NCBI GenBank assembly: GCA_937929805.1 | Contig: CALFUT010000008.1 | Span: forward strand, 62,001-126,000 | Direction of reading: 5' to 3' | Length of the DNA: 64,000 bases | Source of the DNA: an uncultured Pirellulaceae bacterium | Lineage (GTDB): Bacteria; Planctomycetota; Planctomycetia; Pirellulales; Pirellulaceae | In this document: positions 48,131 through 59,938 of the stretch, in pieces | Layout of the letters: each line of letters begins with the position of its first letter | Position numbering within the stretch: the first letter of the stretch is position 1 | The notes under the pieces: model-generated | What the model was told of the DNA's origin: nothing | The model's input: the letters and a program-made list of their open reading frames with translations, nothing else | Database searches by the model: none | Position numbers and translations under genes: made by a program

Positions 48131-49300
48131 ATGATACTGGACTCGGTGGACACTATTCCAGCAGCTTCGACGGTTAAAACGAACCCTAAAACGCGCACGC
48201 AGAACGATATGGCAAGAATGTCGCAGTTGAAAAACGCATTCGGTTTACCGCCGCAGCGTCCGACGCAACCGATGCAAGGTTGCGTACTGGCCCTGTCGTT
48301 GTTGATGTGTGTTTGTTTTACCGGGTGCGAGCAACCAAACGAGAACCTGTTAGCCACCGCAAAGAATCGAAAGTCTGTAAAGGTGAACGCGTTTGAGCCC
48401 ACTTTGGTTAAGGGCGTTTCGAAAACCTTTATTTATTTTGGTCGCTTGGTGGCCAATCGTCGGCGTTCGTTAGGTTTTCCACGGCCCGGTAAATTGGCGG
48501 CTATCTTGGAAGCCCAGCAGCGGGTGAGTAGCGGCACGGTGATCGCGGAAATTGAGCACGATCAATTGAAGGCGCAGCGGGATGCGGTTGCGTTTGAGCT
48601 TGATGCGGCATCGGCGGCCGGCGATCGTGTTCGGCTTGAGCAACAGCTGGCCGAGATCGAAAACCAAATGCAACAGTACGTTTTGTTCGCGCCATTTGAT
48701 TGCGTGATCGAGAAAATCAATGCGGCTAAAAACAGTTTGGTACGTTCGGCGTCTCCGGTGATCACCGTTGTCGAAACAACCGCGCCCAAAATCGAAATGG
48801 ATCTGCCGCGTGACATCGCCAGCGTGATGCGAGCGGACGGTGAGTACGACTTTTTGTTGGGAAACGTCAGCATCACCGGCAGGTTATTGCAGATGGCGTT
48901 CAGTGAGAATCCACCCGGAAGCGTTGCGGCATCCTTCACGGTGACATCCGACCTGTCGAACGTCAATTTTTTGTTGGGGCAGTCGGTCGAAGCGAACCTC
49001 CGAATCGAGACAGATGATTCGGGTTATTGGTTGCCATTGAGTGCACTGCAATACGATGCCAGCGAGTTATGGACAGTGCTCGTGGTCGAGGCTTCGCCAC
49101 TGAATGGCGGCACGGGGAAAGGCACGGTCGCTCGAACCGTGGTCAGCGTCCTTCATCTGGAAGACGAACGGGCTCTTGTGGCTGGCGAACTTTCCAACCG
49201 GATGGTGGTCATCGATGGGCTGCATCGAATCGTTCAGGGGCAGCAGGTTGACGTGAACGTGATACGCGATGGTGACTCGGTGGCGAGTGGCGTGGAATGA
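48131..49300 (+). CDS. RND efflux periplasmic adaptor (HlyD/MFP family), probable lipoprotein
   Basis: 389 aa; 'LLMCVCFTGCEQ' lipobox-like; 'LEAQQRVSSGTVIAEIEHDQLKAQRDAV'; 'NQMQQYVLFAPFDCVIEKINAAKNSLVRSASPVITVVE'. Alternative start at internal Met possible. Confidence 0.82.
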   Translation: MILDSVDTIPAASTVKTNPKTRTQNDMARMSQLKNAFGLPPQRPTQPMQGCVLALSLLMCVCFTGCEQPNENLLATAKNRKSVKVNAFEPTLVKGVSKTFIYFGRLVANRRRSLGFPRPGKLAAILEAQQRVSSGTVIAEIEHDQLKAQRDAVAFELDAASAAGDRVRLEQQLAEIENQMQQYVLFAPFDCVIEKINAAKNSLVRSASPVITVVETTAPKIEMDLPRDIASVMRADGEYDFLLGNVSITGRLLQMAFSENPPGSVAASFTVTSDLSNVNFLLGQSVEANLRIETDDSGYWLPLSALQYDASELWTVLVVEASPLNGGTGKGTVARTVVSVLHLEDERALVAGELSNRMVVIDGLHRIVQGQQVDVNVIRDGDSVASGVE

Positions 49301-52300
49301 TGACTGCTTATCTTTGTCGCAATCCGCATGTGGTCTGGCTGACAGTGCTCGCCATCCTGACCGCCGGTGTTTCTAGCTTTTTTGTGATGCCGCGTTTGGA
49401 GGATCCGATTCTCAAACGGCGCGTGGGCGTGATTTCGGTCTCGTATGCCGGTGCCGATTCAAGCGAAATTGAATCCGCGGTGACGCGTCCGATCGAGGAG
49501 TGGTTAAGCGAGTTCGCTCAGATTGGCAAAGTGAGATCCAACACGCGAGCCAACGTCAGCAACGTCGTGGTCGAGCTGGCGGATTCTGTGACTCAGCCGG
49601 ATTCGGTTTGGACGGCAATTGAAAGAAAGTTACAGTCGAATGCCGGTCAATTGCCAACCCGATGTGGTCAGCCCAAACTGAAGATTTTCCCGCTCAAGGC
49701 ATACGCGGCAATCGTTGCCATTGACGGTGGCGATGGCTTAGACAACACGCTGGCGGCTCGATACCGAATCGCGAAAACGCTGCGAAGTCGGTTGCTGGGT
49801 CTGCCCGGGACTGAGTCGGTCGATCTATTTGGTGATCCTCGCGAGGAAATCTTGGTCCGCGTCGATCCAGCAACGCTTATCCACACCAATCTGTCCGCGC
49901 CCGCGATCGCGAGTCAGATAATGGCCGCCAACGTCGTTCCGGGCGGCGATCTTGCTGGAGATGGCCAGAATCTTCCTGTGGAAGTTGAACAGCAATCGAA
50001 TCCAATCGTACTGCCCGTTGACGTCTTAGAGAGCACGAAGATTCGCATTCCCGGCGCTACGACGAGTGTCACTTTACGAGACATCGCGAGCGTGTCTGTC
50101 GAAGCGAGATCGCCACCGATTGAACTGGCGATCATTGATGGCCGAGAAACGATTGTGCTGGGTGCGATGGTCGACAATCATGATCGAGTCGATCTTTGGA
50201 CCGCAGGTTTGAAGCGCGAGATGAAGCGGTTGAAGGCCGACTACCCAGATTTTTCAGTGCAACCGTTGTTTCTGCAGAGCGAACAGATTCAGCAACGGAT
50301 GGACCGGCTGCTGCAGAACTTATTGCTAGGGATCGCCGCCGTGATCGTGGTCGTGATTTTCTTCATGGGCTGGCGAAGCATGCTGGTGGTTGCGATTTCG
50401 GTGCCGTTGTCGGCATGCTTGGTTGTCTGCGGTTTACGACTTTTGAAAATCCCGATTCATCAAATGTCAGTTACCGGGCTGATCGTTTCGCTCGGTTTGT
50501 TGATCGACAACGCGATCGTGATGGTGGAAGAGATTCGAAGCCGATTGGATCGAGGCAGAACTCGGACGCAAGCCATCGGTCAGGCCGTCAATCATCTTGG
50601 TCTGCCATTGTTGGGCTCAACGTTGACGACGATTTTGACTTTTCTTCCCATCGCGATCATGGTCGGCCCCGCGGGCGAGTTTGTGGGTTCGATGGCGGTG
50701 AGTGTGATCCTTGCGATCAGCGCGTCGCTGCTGATATCGTTCACGATTGTCCCGTCGCTGGTTTTTCTGCTGGCCAAGCGTTCGAATCGAAGTGGTGGCG
50801 ATGAATCGGCTTTGTATCAAGCGGATCTCCATCAAGCCGGTGCGAGTGCAGGTTGGATTGGAAGTGCGTTTCACAAAACGTTGACTTGGGTTTTTCGCGC
50901 ACCGATCGTTGGGGTGCTGCTGGGTGCCGCCCTTCCCTGCGTAGGATTTTACGTTGCCAACCAGTTGCCCAAGCAGTTCTTCCCCGCCACGGATCGAAAC
51001 CAGATTCAGATTGAGGTCGAGCTTCCGGCATCCGCCAACGTGCAGGCCGTCAAGAAAACGGTGGCTCAAGTTTCCGCGCTGGTGGCGGCTGACGCTTCCG
51101 TCGAAGCGCAGCATTGGTTCCTTGGCCGGAGCGCGCCGACGTTTTACTACAACGTTGTCCCGCGGCGTCCATCGAGCCCCAACTATGCGCAGGCGTTTGT
51201 CGATCTAAGAGCCGGCACACGAATCGATTTGCTGGTAGACAAGCTGCAAACGGCGATCGATTCGAGCGTTTTTGGTGCTCGCGTTTTAGTCAGGAAGTTA
51301 CAGCAAGGACCTCCGTTTGATGCGCCGATCGAGGTTCGTGTCGTGGGGCACGATCTGAAATTGCTGGAAAGACTGGGCGGCGAAGTTCGAGCGGTTTTGG
51401 CGTCGCACCCGGATGTCACCCACACTCGCGACGATCTGGGCGACAAGCCGCAACGTGTCTTACTGGAAGTGGATTCCAATGTCGCGTCACGGAATGGGCT
51501 TTCAGAAAATGAGATCTCACGCTTTCTGTATTCCAGCCTAGAAGGTGCGGAGGCTGGCGAGTTCCATTTTCAAGGACAGTCGATACCGGTGCGTGTGGTG
51601 ACGAACTTTGCCAATCGCCAAAAACTGAGCACCTTGTCCGCTATGCAGATGCGGGCTCGTCCAACGTCGACTGACGATTCAGCGCCAGCAGGTTTGGATG
51701 GTGCAACGAGTTCGCCATCGAAGCCGATCAGTCCGAGCGCGGTTTCGCTTGGCTCGCTGGGTCAATTCAAGCTCAGCAGTGACTCGGGCGCGATCATTCG
51801 GCTTAATGGAGAACGAGTCAACGAGATCAAGGCGTATCTGCGAGTCGGCGTGTTGCCCTCGGAGGCGCTCGATCGATTCAGGCGGGATTTGCGAGATTCC
51901 GATTTTCGATTGCCCGACGGGTATCGGATCGAGATCGGTGGGGAAGCAGAAAAAAGACAGGAAGCGGTTTCGACCTTGGTGGCGAACGTTTCGATTATCG
52001 TTGCATTGATGGTGCTGACGCTGGTGGCTGTGATGGGTTCGTTCAAAAATGCATCGATCATCGCGTGCGTTGCCGGGCTGACGATCGGGTTGGGTCCGTT
52101 GGCACTGTTCGTTTTTGGCTACCCGTTCGGATTTATGGCAATCGTGGGCACGATGGGTTTGATTGGCGTGGCGATCAATGATTCGATCGTGGTGCTGGCA
52201 GCGATTCGGGAGCAGTTTGAGGCTGCAACGGCGGAGTCCGATAACGTGGGCGAGGCAGACGAATCCGTGCCCGTGCGGATGGCGAATGTGGTCGTTGGCA

Positions 52301-52485
52301 GCACTCGCCACATTTTGGCGACAACTTGCACGACGATGATTGGCTTCCTTCCTTTGGTGATCGCGGGCGGAAAGTTTTGGCCTCCGTTGGCGATCGTGAT
52401 TTCATTCGGGATCGCGTTTGCAACCCTGTTGGCGTTCTACTTCACTCCATCGCTTTATTTGTTGTTCGCACGTTCGCGAGATTGA
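49297..52485 (+). CDS. RND multidrug efflux permease (AcrB-like)
   Basis: 1062 aa; '[26 protein letters not shown]', '[22 protein letters not shown]', '[23 protein letters not shown]'. Confidence 0.93.
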   Translation: MMTAYLCRNPHVVWLTVLAILTAGVSSFFVMPRLEDPILKRRVGVISVSYAGADSSEIESAVTRPIEEWLSEFAQIGKVRSNTRANVSNVVVELADSVTQPDSVWTAIERKLQSNAGQLPTRCGQPKLKIFPLKAYAAIVAIDGGDGLDNTLAARYRIAKTLRSRLLGLPGTESVDLFGDPREEILVRVDPATLIHTNLSAPAIASQIMAANVVPGGDLAGDGQNLPVEVEQQSNPIVLPVDVLESTKIRIPGATTSVTLRDIASVSVEARSPPIELAIIDGRETIVLGAMVDNHDRVDLWTAGLKREMKRLKADYPDFSVQPLFLQSEQIQQRMDRLLQNLLLGIAAVIVVVIFFMGWRSMLVVAISVPLSACLVVCGLRLLKIPIHQMSVTGLIVSLGLLIDNAIVMVEEIRSRLDRGRTRTQAIGQAVNHLGLPLLGSTLTTILTFLPIAIMVGPAGEFVGSMAVSVILAISASLLISFTIVPSLVFLLAKRSNRSGGDESALYQADLHQAGASAGWIGSAFHKTLTWVFRAPIVGVLLGAALPCVGFYVANQLPKQFFPATDRNQIQIEVELPASANVQAVKKTVAQVSALVAADASVEAQHWFLGRSAPTFYYNVVPRRPSSPNYAQAFVDLRAGTRIDLLVDKLQTAIDSSVFGARVLVRKLQQGPPFDAPIEVRVVGHDLKLLERLGGEVRAVLASHPDVTHTRDDLGDKPQRVLLEVDSNVASRNGLSENEISRFLYSSLEGAEAGEFHFQGQSIPVRVVTNFANRQKLSTLSAMQMRARPTSTDDSAPAGLDGATSSPSKPISPSAVSLGSLGQFKLSSDSGAIIRLNGERVNEIKAYLRVGVLPSEALDRFRRDLRDSDFRLPDGYRIEIGGEAEKRQEAVSTLVANVSIIVALMVLTLVAVMGSFKNASIIACVAGLTIGLGPLALFVFGYPFGFMAIVGTMGLIGVAINDSIVVLAAIREQFEAATAESDNVGEADESVPVRMANVVVGSTRHILATTCTTMIGFLPLVIAGGKFWPPLAIVISFGIAFATLLAFYFTPSLYLLFARSRD

Positions 52486-52616
52486 TGCTGGGTGCGAGGT
52501 GCTTGGTTTTCAGTGAAAGTTTGGTCGCATGGGGTTGTCAAATCCTGATCCATGACGGTTATCTCACTCGCGGCCAGTTGTGCTGCAAATCTATCCTCGC
52601 CAACTGAAAGCCAGTT

Positions 52617-54113
52617 TTGAATCTAATCATTTTCCCCAACCAGCTGTTCGAGAAACATCCGGGCTTGAAGCTTGTTCCATCGAAGGTGATCCTGATCGAG
52701 GACAGCCTGTTCTTCGGGGACGATCGTTATCCGGCCAAGTTCCACAAGCAGAAACTGTGGTTGCACCGGGCCTCGATGAAGCGGTACGAGCAATGGCTGC
52801 AAAATGAGGGCTATCAGACTCAATACATCGACTACGATCCGACGCCGGGTGCGTTAGAGAAACAACTTAAGAAGATCAAACGCTCGCTCAAATCCAGCCC
52901 GAAAAAACTTTTGGTGGCCGACCCAATCGATTTCATCTTGGAAAAACGGCTTCGCGAGATCGAAGGCGAGCTGAAAGTTGAGATCGAGTTTCTTCCAAAC
53001 CCCGGTTTCTTGAACACGACCGAGCAAAACACGGATTACCGCGCGGGGAAAAAACGTTGGTTCATGGCGGACTACTACAAGTTCCAACGTCGGCGTTTGG
53101 ATGTCTTGATGGAGGACGATGAACCGGCTGGAGGCAAGTGGAGCTTCGACGAAGACAACCGCAAAAAGGTGCCCAAGAAGTTGCTTGATGAGGTGCCGAC
53201 GGTCATGCAATTAAAACGAGACGATATCGATCACGAAGCGGCCGAGTATGTCCTTGATCGGTTTCCTGACAATCCCGGCCGGTTGGATCAGCTGTATTAT
53301 CCGACCTCACGCACCGATGCCAAAAAATGGCTGCGGCATTTCTTGAAGCATCGCTTTGAACAATTTGGCGTGTACGAAGACGCGATCGTTCAAGGCGAAT
53401 CTTGGCTGTGGCACAGTGTGTTGACGCCGGCGTTGAACATTGGGTTACTGACACCCGACGAAGTCATCAAAGCCGCGTTGGCTCATGCGAAAAAGCATGA
53501 GACGCCATTGAACTCGGTGGAGGGATTTGTTCGCCAAATTATCGGTTGGCGTGAGTTCATTCGCGCGACTTATCAAGACATTGGCGTGTCGATGCGAACG
53601 ACCAACCATTGGCATCATACTCGCTCGATCCCCGCCAGTTTCTATGACGGCACGACGGGGATTGAGCCCATCGATGACACGATTGGTCGTATTTTGGACA
53701 CGGGATACTGCCATCACATCGAACGACTGATGATCTTGGGAGGGTTTATGTTCTTGTGCGAGTTCGACCCAGATGAAATCTATCGTTGGTTCATGGAGAT
53801 GTTTATCGACAGTTATGATTGGGTGATGGTTCCAAATGCGTACGCAATGAGTCAACATGCTGACGGTGGGCAGATCACAACGAAGCCGTATTTCAGCGGA
53901 AGTTCCTACGTGAGAAAAATGAGCCACTACAAAAAGGGTGACTGGTGCGATGTCTGGGATGGTCTTTACTGGCGATGGATCTGGAATCACGCTGACGAGC
54001 TGGCCAAGAATCCTCGCTGGGCCATGATGTGTGCCATGGTCAAGAAGATGGATCCAGAAAAACGGCAGACTCATCTGAACAATGCTGAAGCTTGGTTGGA
54101 TCGGCTAGGCTAA
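52617..54113 (+). CDS. cryptochrome/photolyase-related protein (FeS-BCP/PhrB-like family)
   Basis: 498 aa from TTG start; 'LIIFPNQLFEKHPGLKLVPSKVILIED', 'VRQIIGWREFIRATY', 'DTGYCHHIERLMILGGFMFLCEFDPDEIYRWFMEMFIDSYDWVMVPNAYAMSQHADGG'. Confidence 0.88.
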   Translation: MNLIIFPNQLFEKHPGLKLVPSKVILIEDSLFFGDDRYPAKFHKQKLWLHRASMKRYEQWLQNEGYQTQYIDYDPTPGALEKQLKKIKRSLKSSPKKLLVADPIDFILEKRLREIEGELKVEIEFLPNPGFLNTTEQNTDYRAGKKRWFMADYYKFQRRRLDVLMEDDEPAGGKWSFDEDNRKKVPKKLLDEVPTVMQLKRDDIDHEAAEYVLDRFPDNPGRLDQLYYPTSRTDAKKWLRHFLKHRFEQFGVYEDAIVQGESWLWHSVLTPALNIGLLTPDEVIKAALAHAKKHETPLNSVEGFVRQIIGWREFIRATYQDIGVSMRTTNHWHHTRSIPASFYDGTTGIEPIDDTIGRILDTGYCHHIERLMILGGFMFLCEFDPDEIYRWFMEMFIDSYDWVMVPNAYAMSQHADGGQITTKPYFSGSSYVRKMSHYKKGDWCDVWDGLYWRWIWNHADELAKNPRWAMMCAMVKKMDPEKRQTHLNNAEAWLDRLG

Positions 54114-54505
54114 ACCTTGTTCGTATCTCTCGCAGTGGTTGTGATATTAATTTGTGTTGTGAAAACAGTGTTGCCTTTCGCTTCGCGAAACAGGCGTGAC
54201 ACGCGCTCCTTTCGCGGAGAGGCTGTGAATTTTTGTGACCAGCGTTTCGCTAAGTGGTTCGCGACGTTTGCAGAATTGGGCTTCAGTCGCTTGAAAACGA
54301 CAACCGAAAGCCTAAAGGCTTTACTACGAACCTTGCTCTCGAAAAAAGCACAGTCTCGAACGTTGTCAGGGCCTCATATAAAATAATTTCCGGCCGTGCC
54401 CTCGTTGTTGTCAAAGGTTGCTCAGCAAATGTCGGCTTACCATTTGAGGCCAGAAAAGCTCTAATCGCTTGCCTCGTTATATCGACTCTTTGCAGGACCG
54501 CAGCC

Positions 54506-56377
54506 GTGGACGACACTATTTTTTATTACCTGGCGCTTGTTCCGTTGTTGGGCATGCTCGCGCAATGGTTGGCGTGGTGGATTCGAGTCCCCTCGATTTT
54601 GCTACTGTTGGGCTTTGGTGTTTTGCTAGGTTTCTGGATGAACCCAGATGAGATTCTGGCGCGGCTAACCGACGGTGAATCGTCGAGTGCTTTGGGGCCG
54701 AAACTGGTCTTTCCGTTGGTGTCACTGGCCGTTGCCGTGATTTTATTCGAGGGCGGGTTGTCGCTTCGATTCAGCGAGCTACGGGCGGCGGCAGGAGGAG
54801 CCGTGGTTCGACTGTGTACGGTTGGAGTTGCCGTTTCTTGGTTTCTGGGCAGTTTGTTCGCATGGTTGGTGCTTGGCCTGCATTGGGAATTGGCTGTCTT
54901 GCTGGGAGCGATCCTTGTCGTGACGGGGCCGACGGTGGTGTCTCCTTTGCTGCGGCATATTCGTCCAGAGCGAAGCATCGGGGCGGTCGTGAAATGGGAG
55001 GGGATCATCATCGATCCCATCGGCGCGATTTTGGCGGTGCTGGTTTTTGAACAGCTGTTTTACTCACACCATCATGCTGGCGGCCACGCTGCGATGCACT
55101 CGCCGTTGGTCGGCATTCTCAAGACATGCGTTATCGGGCTTGGCATTGGCTGTGTGACCGCGTGGTTGCTGACGCAGGTAGTGAAGCGATATTGGTTGGC
55201 CGATTATTTGCACGGACTGGCGTTTCTGGCGAGCGCGTTAAGCGTGTTCGCGTTGTCGAACTGGCTGATGCATGAAAGTGGCCTCGTTACCGTGACCGTG
55301 ATGGGAATCTATCTGGCGAACCAGAAGAGTATCTCGATCGAGCACGTGGTCGAGTTCAAAGAGAACTTGGGCGTATTCTTGATCTCTAGCTTGTTCATCG
55401 TTCTCGGGTCCCGACTGGACCTTGCGGTGTTGGGAGAAGTTGGTTGGCGAGGCGTGCTGTACGTGGCGTTGATGATTCTGATCGTCCGCCCGGTCTCTGT
55501 GCTGGCTGCGATGTGGAAGTCTAAGATGTCGTGGAACGAGAAACTATTTCTGGCGTTTCTTGCCCCGCGCGGGATCGTGGCAGCGGCCGTGGTTAGCGTT
55601 TTCTCGCTGAGAATTCTGGCGACGGGCGACGAGGATCCCAGCTTCGTTCACGATGCGGAAATGTTGGTGCCCGCCACGTTCATGTTGATCGTAGGGACGG
55701 TTGCCGTTTACGGATTGGGAGCCGCTCCGTTGGCACGGCGGCTGGGGCTGGCCGACGCGAATCCTCAGGGAATCCTCTTTGGTGGAGCCTCGCCATGGGT
55801 CCGCGACTTGGCAATCATTTTGAAAGACGCCGGTTACTCGGTCGTGTTGCTAGATACGAACTATCACAATGTCGCAGCGGCAAAAATGGCTGGCTTGACG
55901 GCTTACTGCAAGAGCGTGCTGTCCGATTTCGCTCGTGAGGAAATCGACCTAGCGGGTATCGGGAAATTTTTGGCACTGACTCGAAACGACGCCGTCAACG
56001 CGATGGCGGCGGCCGAGTTCTCGCATGTGTTCAGTCGTCAGAATGTTTATCGCCTGCTGGCGAGGGATGCCAAAAAGGGTGGTCGTGCAAAGGTCGGCGA
56101 GGTTTCGAAAGGCCGCGAACTGTTTGCCGAAGCGTGGAGTGAGGACCGGCTGCAAAAAGTCTACGAGAACGGTTACCGGCCGAAACTGACACGCATCTCC
56201 GATGAGTTCACGTTCGCGGACTTTCGGCACGAGCATGGCGAAGACGTGATGGTGATGGTTGTGATTGAGAAATCAGGAATCATCCACCTCAACACATCTG
56301 ACGTGGATCTCAAACCCAAGAGCGGGCAGGCCGTGATCGCGCTGGTGCGATCGGAGCAAGCCTCTGCCAGTGAGTAG
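54506..56377 (+). CDS. cation:proton antiporter (CPA1/CPA2-like) with C-terminal TrkA-N-like domain
   Basis: Polytopic; 'LALVPLLGMLAQWLAWWIRVPSILLLLGFGVLLGF', 'VILFEGGLSLRFSELR', 'VTGPTVVSPLLRHIRP', 'LAPRGIVAAAVVSVFSL'; likely GTG start at 54506 (ORF open from 54254). Confidence 0.85.
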   Translation: MDDTIFYYLALVPLLGMLAQWLAWWIRVPSILLLLGFGVLLGFWMNPDEILARLTDGESSSALGPKLVFPLVSLAVAVILFEGGLSLRFSELRAAAGGAVVRLCTVGVAVSWFLGSLFAWLVLGLHWELAVLLGAILVVTGPTVVSPLLRHIRPERSIGAVVKWEGIIIDPIGAILAVLVFEQLFYSHHHAGGHAAMHSPLVGILKTCVIGLGIGCVTAWLLTQVVKRYWLADYLHGLAFLASALSVFALSNWLMHESGLVTVTVMGIYLANQKSISIEHVVEFKENLGVFLISSLFIVLGSRLDLAVLGEVGWRGVLYVALMILIVRPVSVLAAMWKSKMSWNEKLFLAFLAPRGIVAAAVVSVFSLRILATGDEDPSFVHDAEMLVPATFMLIVGTVAVYGLGAAPLARRLGLADANPQGILFGGASPWVRDLAIILKDAGYSVVLLDTNYHNVAAAKMAGLTAYCKSVLSDFAREEIDLAGIGKFLALTRNDAVNAMAAAEFSHVFSRQNVYRLLARDAKKGGRAKVGEVSKGRELFAEAWSEDRLQKVYENGYRPKLTRISDEFTFADFRHEHGEDVMVMVVIEKSGIIHLNTSDVDLKPKSGQAVIALVRSEQASASE

Positions 56378-56398
56378 TCTATTCACGACATTGGGCCG

Positions 56399-57859
56399 TT
56401 ACATTTCGATTTCGTAGCCACTGCGGTATTCGCGCGAAAGGAACCCGCTGGCTTGTTCGTCGCCCACGATTTCCCGCTTGACCGGATCCCACGCAAGCGG
56501 TCGATCTAGTCGCATTGCGATGTTGGCCAGATGGCAGATCTCCAGCATTCGATTGTGTGACCAGACATCGGAAATAGGATTCTTATTCGCGTTGACGGCG
56601 TTGATAAAGTTCAAAGCATGGTTCTCATTTAGAGGTCCGCCGTAAACTTGCTCCAACGCATCTTCTGGCAACGGGTTTTCTGCGAGGTCCTCAACCGGCT
56701 TGCCTGTGATTTTGCCTCGGTTGACGAAAAACCGTCCCTCGGAGCCTTCGAACAAGATTCCATTGTCGCCGTCGCTGGTAATAAGCATCTCAACGTCGTC
56801 AGGCATGTCTACTTTGACGTTAAATTCGGTGACCGAGTTGTAGCGATTGTCGACGACGGGGATTCCGTCTTTATGCTCGCATGCCAGTTTGAAGTTGATT
56901 GGCGTGATCTTGCTAGGGCCGGTTTCGGAGGCACCGATCGCCCAATTGGCGATGTCGACGTGATGAGCTCCCCAGTCGGTCATTCGACCGCCCGAGTACT
57001 CGTGCCAGTTGCGAAAAGAGTAATGACCGTTACTGTACAAGGGCACGCCGGAACCGTAGCCCTCTCGCATTTCGGGTAGAGCGCGGTAGGGAACTTTCGG
57101 AGCCGGCCCCAGCCAGAAGTCCCAGTCAAGTCCCTTCGGAACGTCCGCGATGGGGAGTTCGGGGGAAGGGCTAAACGAATTTAGGCCACAAGTGACCTTC
57201 TGTATTTTTCCGATGCGACCGCTACGAACCAACGCAACCGCTTTCAAGAATAGCGGTGATGAACGCTGCATCGTTCCGACCTGAAAGATACGGCCTGTTT
57301 GAGCAACCACTTTCTCGATCAGTTTCCCTTCAGCGATTGTGTGCGTCAGAGGTTTTTCGCAGTAGACATGTTTGCCGGCCAGCATGGCTTCGATGGCGAT
57401 TTTCGCGTGCCAGTGATCGGGGGTCGCGATCATGACTGCATCAATGTCGTCTCGTTCCAAAATCTTTCGGTAATCTTTATAGGTGTCGGGCTTCTTGATG
57501 ATGTGCTTTTTGACATCTGTTTCATCGAAAGGCTTACCTTCCTTTTTGGCCTCTTCCGCCGCGATCTTTCTCTTTTCTTCCGCGATGGGATCTCGTCCGG
57601 TTACTAGCCGATCGGTGATTTCGGCAAGAATGGTTGCGTCAATATCGGCCAACGCCACGATATTGGCTCCTGCGTCGATTGCCTCTTTGGTGATAAACCA
57701 ACCTTGATTGCGAAGACCAATGACTCCAAATCTAGGTCCGTCTTTAGGTAGTGATGCGTCGTCAGCCTTTAGGATTGAGCAAGGAAGCAGCGTTGCGGCT
57801 GCGGCGGACCCAGCGGCTTGTAGGAATTTACGGCGATGCTGGTTTGGAGTTGTCGGCAT
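56399..57859 (-). CDS. Gfo/Idh/MocA family oxidoreductase with Tat-like signal
   Basis: '[19 protein letters not shown]' twin-Arg; '[11 protein letters not shown]', '[39 protein letters not shown]'. Confidence 0.92.
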   Translation of the reverse strand: MPTTPNQHRRKFLQAAGSAAAATLLPCSILKADDASLPKDGPRFGVIGLRNQGWFITKEAIDAGANIVALADIDATILAEITDRLVTGRDPIAEEKRKIAAEEAKKEGKPFDETDVKKHIIKKPDTYKDYRKILERDDIDAVMIATPDHWHAKIAIEAMLAGKHVYCEKPLTHTIAEGKLIEKVVAQTGRIFQVGTMQRSSPLFLKAVALVRSGRIGKIQKVTCGLNSFSPSPELPIADVPKGLDWDFWLGPAPKVPYRALPEMREGYGSGVPLYSNGHYSFRNWHEYSGGRMTDWGAHHVDIANWAIGASETGPSKITPINFKLACEHKDGIPVVDNRYNSVTEFNVKVDMPDDVEMLITSDGDNGILFEGSEGRFFVNRGKITGKPVEDLAENPLPEDALEQVYGGPLNENHALNFINAVNANKNPISDVWSHNRMLEICHLANIAMRLDRPLAWDPVKREIVGDEQASGFLSREYRSGYEIEM

Positions 57860-58034
57860 GAGATACTTTCTAACGGAAACGAAGAAGGTCTTTCGTTGGT
57901 GTTTCTAATGTGATCGGTCGAAGCAGATGTATTATTCTATCTTAAAGTTTAGCGTATGTCCTTAGAGCGTAGAAAGTCTCGATACGTTGACGGCATCCCC
58001 CAAATTATTGGTAATTCGAGCGTCGGCCCTTTTC

Positions 58035-59675
58035 CTACTTCTTGTCCGCCCTGCCCTGACGCACCATCGCAAGATAATCCCTTAGGTCCGATTTCAGATC
58101 GGAGCAAAGAATGTATAGGCCGATGATATTTGGAACGGCGATTAGCCAGATCAATGCATCAGAAATATCGATCACCGCGCCCAGTTTCAAAATGCAACCT
58201 AGCGCCGAAAAGCAACAGAAAATTGCGTTGAAGACGAAAATTCGAATTTTGCCTTCTCCAGCTAGGTAGCACCACGCTCGCGTTCCGTAATAGGACCAAG
58301 AGATCATGGTCGAAAGAGCGAACAAGACTCCGGCGACCGCGATCAGATAAGGTGACCACGGAATGTTACGCTCGAACGCCGCCGACGTCAGATCGATCCC
58401 CACTGCCAGATTACTGCCATCGCTTGAGACAGTACCGATGAAATCATCAACGGCAAGCATCGACGTGATGATGCACAGCGATGTCAAAGTGCAAATCACA
58501 ATCGTATCCAAGAACGGGCCAACGGTCGCAACAAGTCCTTCGGTAACTGGGTAGCGAGTTTTCACTGCGGCGTGTGCAATCGATGCGGTGCCAAGTCCGG
58601 CTTCGTTGGAGAACAAGGCACGCTGGAACCCGATCATCATGATCCCCACCATGCCACCGCTGACTTGTTCGGTCCCCATCGATTCACGAAACACCCAAGC
58701 GATGGCTTCGGGAATGTGCTGAGCGTTCATCAACAAAACGATCACCGCACAGCTACAATACAAGACTGCCATCAGCGGGACCAGCTTCGAAGTTACTTTG
58801 GCAATGCTCTTGATACCGCCAATGATCACCATCCCCAGCACGAAGGCAAGGATGATTCCGAACAGCCAGCCTCGATCGGCAAAGTAACTGTCGGCGCCTC
58901 CAGTGACGACGACGAATTGAGAATACGCTTGGTTGGATTGGAACATGTTCCCTGCTCCAAGGCAGCCAAACACAAGTCCCGCGGCATAAAATCCGCCAAG
59001 GAATTTGCCCAACGCCGGAAATCCTCTGTCGGCTAGGCCTCGATTCAGATAGTACATCGGGCCGCCAGAAAAAGTGCCGTCGGCGTTGGACTGGCGATAC
59101 TTAACGCCCAGCGTGCACTCGGCAAACTTGGTCGTCATTCCCAGAAAGCCAGCGATAATCAGCCAGAATAAAGCGCCGGGCCCACCGATCGCGATGGCAA
59201 ATGCGATGGCTCCGATGTTCCCGATTCCAACCGTCCCCGAAAGCGCGGTGCACAGCGCTTGGAAATGAGTAATCTCGCCGGGAGCATCCTCGTCGTTGTC
59301 TTTCCCCAACGCGAGCTGCACTCCATGCCACATTCCCGTCAAATTGATGAACCGGAAATAAAGAGTGAAAAACACGGCGGCAATCACCAGCCAGACGATG
59401 ACCAGAGTGACCTCAATCCCGGCGACTTCGACTTTGTAAAAGATGATGTCTGAAAACGCCTTTGCGAATCCACTTAACGATTCGTTGACTTGTTCATCCC
59501 AAGGAATGACGCTGCTGGATGTAGCGGAATCGTTGACAGCCACATTCGCTTGCTGGCCATCGTCTTCCAACGCGGCAACGGCCCTCGGATGAACTGACAG
59601 CACTAAGAATGCAATCAAAGGCAGAGCCAAAAAAAGAAAGTGAAGAAAGTTTTCTCGTTTCGAGCCAGATCCCAT
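58035..59675 (-). CDS. alanine/glycine:cation symporter (AGCS family)
   Basis: 546 aa; 'ALCTALSGTVGIGNIGAIAFAIAIGGPGALFWLIIAGFLGMTTKFAECTLGVKYR', 'ALFSNEAGLGTASIAHAAVKT'. Confidence 0.93.
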   Translation of the reverse strand: MGSGSKRENFLHFLFLALPLIAFLVLSVHPRAVAALEDDGQQANVAVNDSATSSSVIPWDEQVNESLSGFAKAFSDIIFYKVEVAGIEVTLVIVWLVIAAVFFTLYFRFINLTGMWHGVQLALGKDNDEDAPGEITHFQALCTALSGTVGIGNIGAIAFAIAIGGPGALFWLIIAGFLGMTTKFAECTLGVKYRQSNADGTFSGGPMYYLNRGLADRGFPALGKFLGGFYAAGLVFGCLGAGNMFQSNQAYSQFVVVTGGADSYFADRGWLFGIILAFVLGMVIIGGIKSIAKVTSKLVPLMAVLYCSCAVIVLLMNAQHIPEAIAWVFRESMGTEQVSGGMVGIMMIGFQRALFSNEAGLGTASIAHAAVKTRYPVTEGLVATVGPFLDTIVICTLTSLCIITSMLAVDDFIGTVSSDGSNLAVGIDLTSAAFERNIPWSPYLIAVAGVLFALSTMISWSYYGTRAWCYLAGEGKIRIFVFNAIFCCFSALGCILKLGAVIDISDALIWLIAVPNIIGLYILCSDLKSDLRDYLAMVRQGRADKK

Positions 59676-59938
59676 GAGTTCTTGTTTCTTTCACTTTTTG
59701 ATTGATAGATGTCACTATCGAGAATGCGCTATTGGCAGGTTAAACGACAATGCGAGCGTTGTCGAGAATGCGCAACGCTTGATCACCTTCGCACGATGTA
59801 AGTCGTGTGTTACGTTATGCCGCCCAAAAGCAGCGGTTTGTTTTCGATTTTTCGCGCGGTCGTCAGTCGGCAGTTGAGTCAATTTCGTCCACCAAGTTGC
59901 TTCTCATCTTTGACTTTAATTGACCCCCGAGGCACGAC

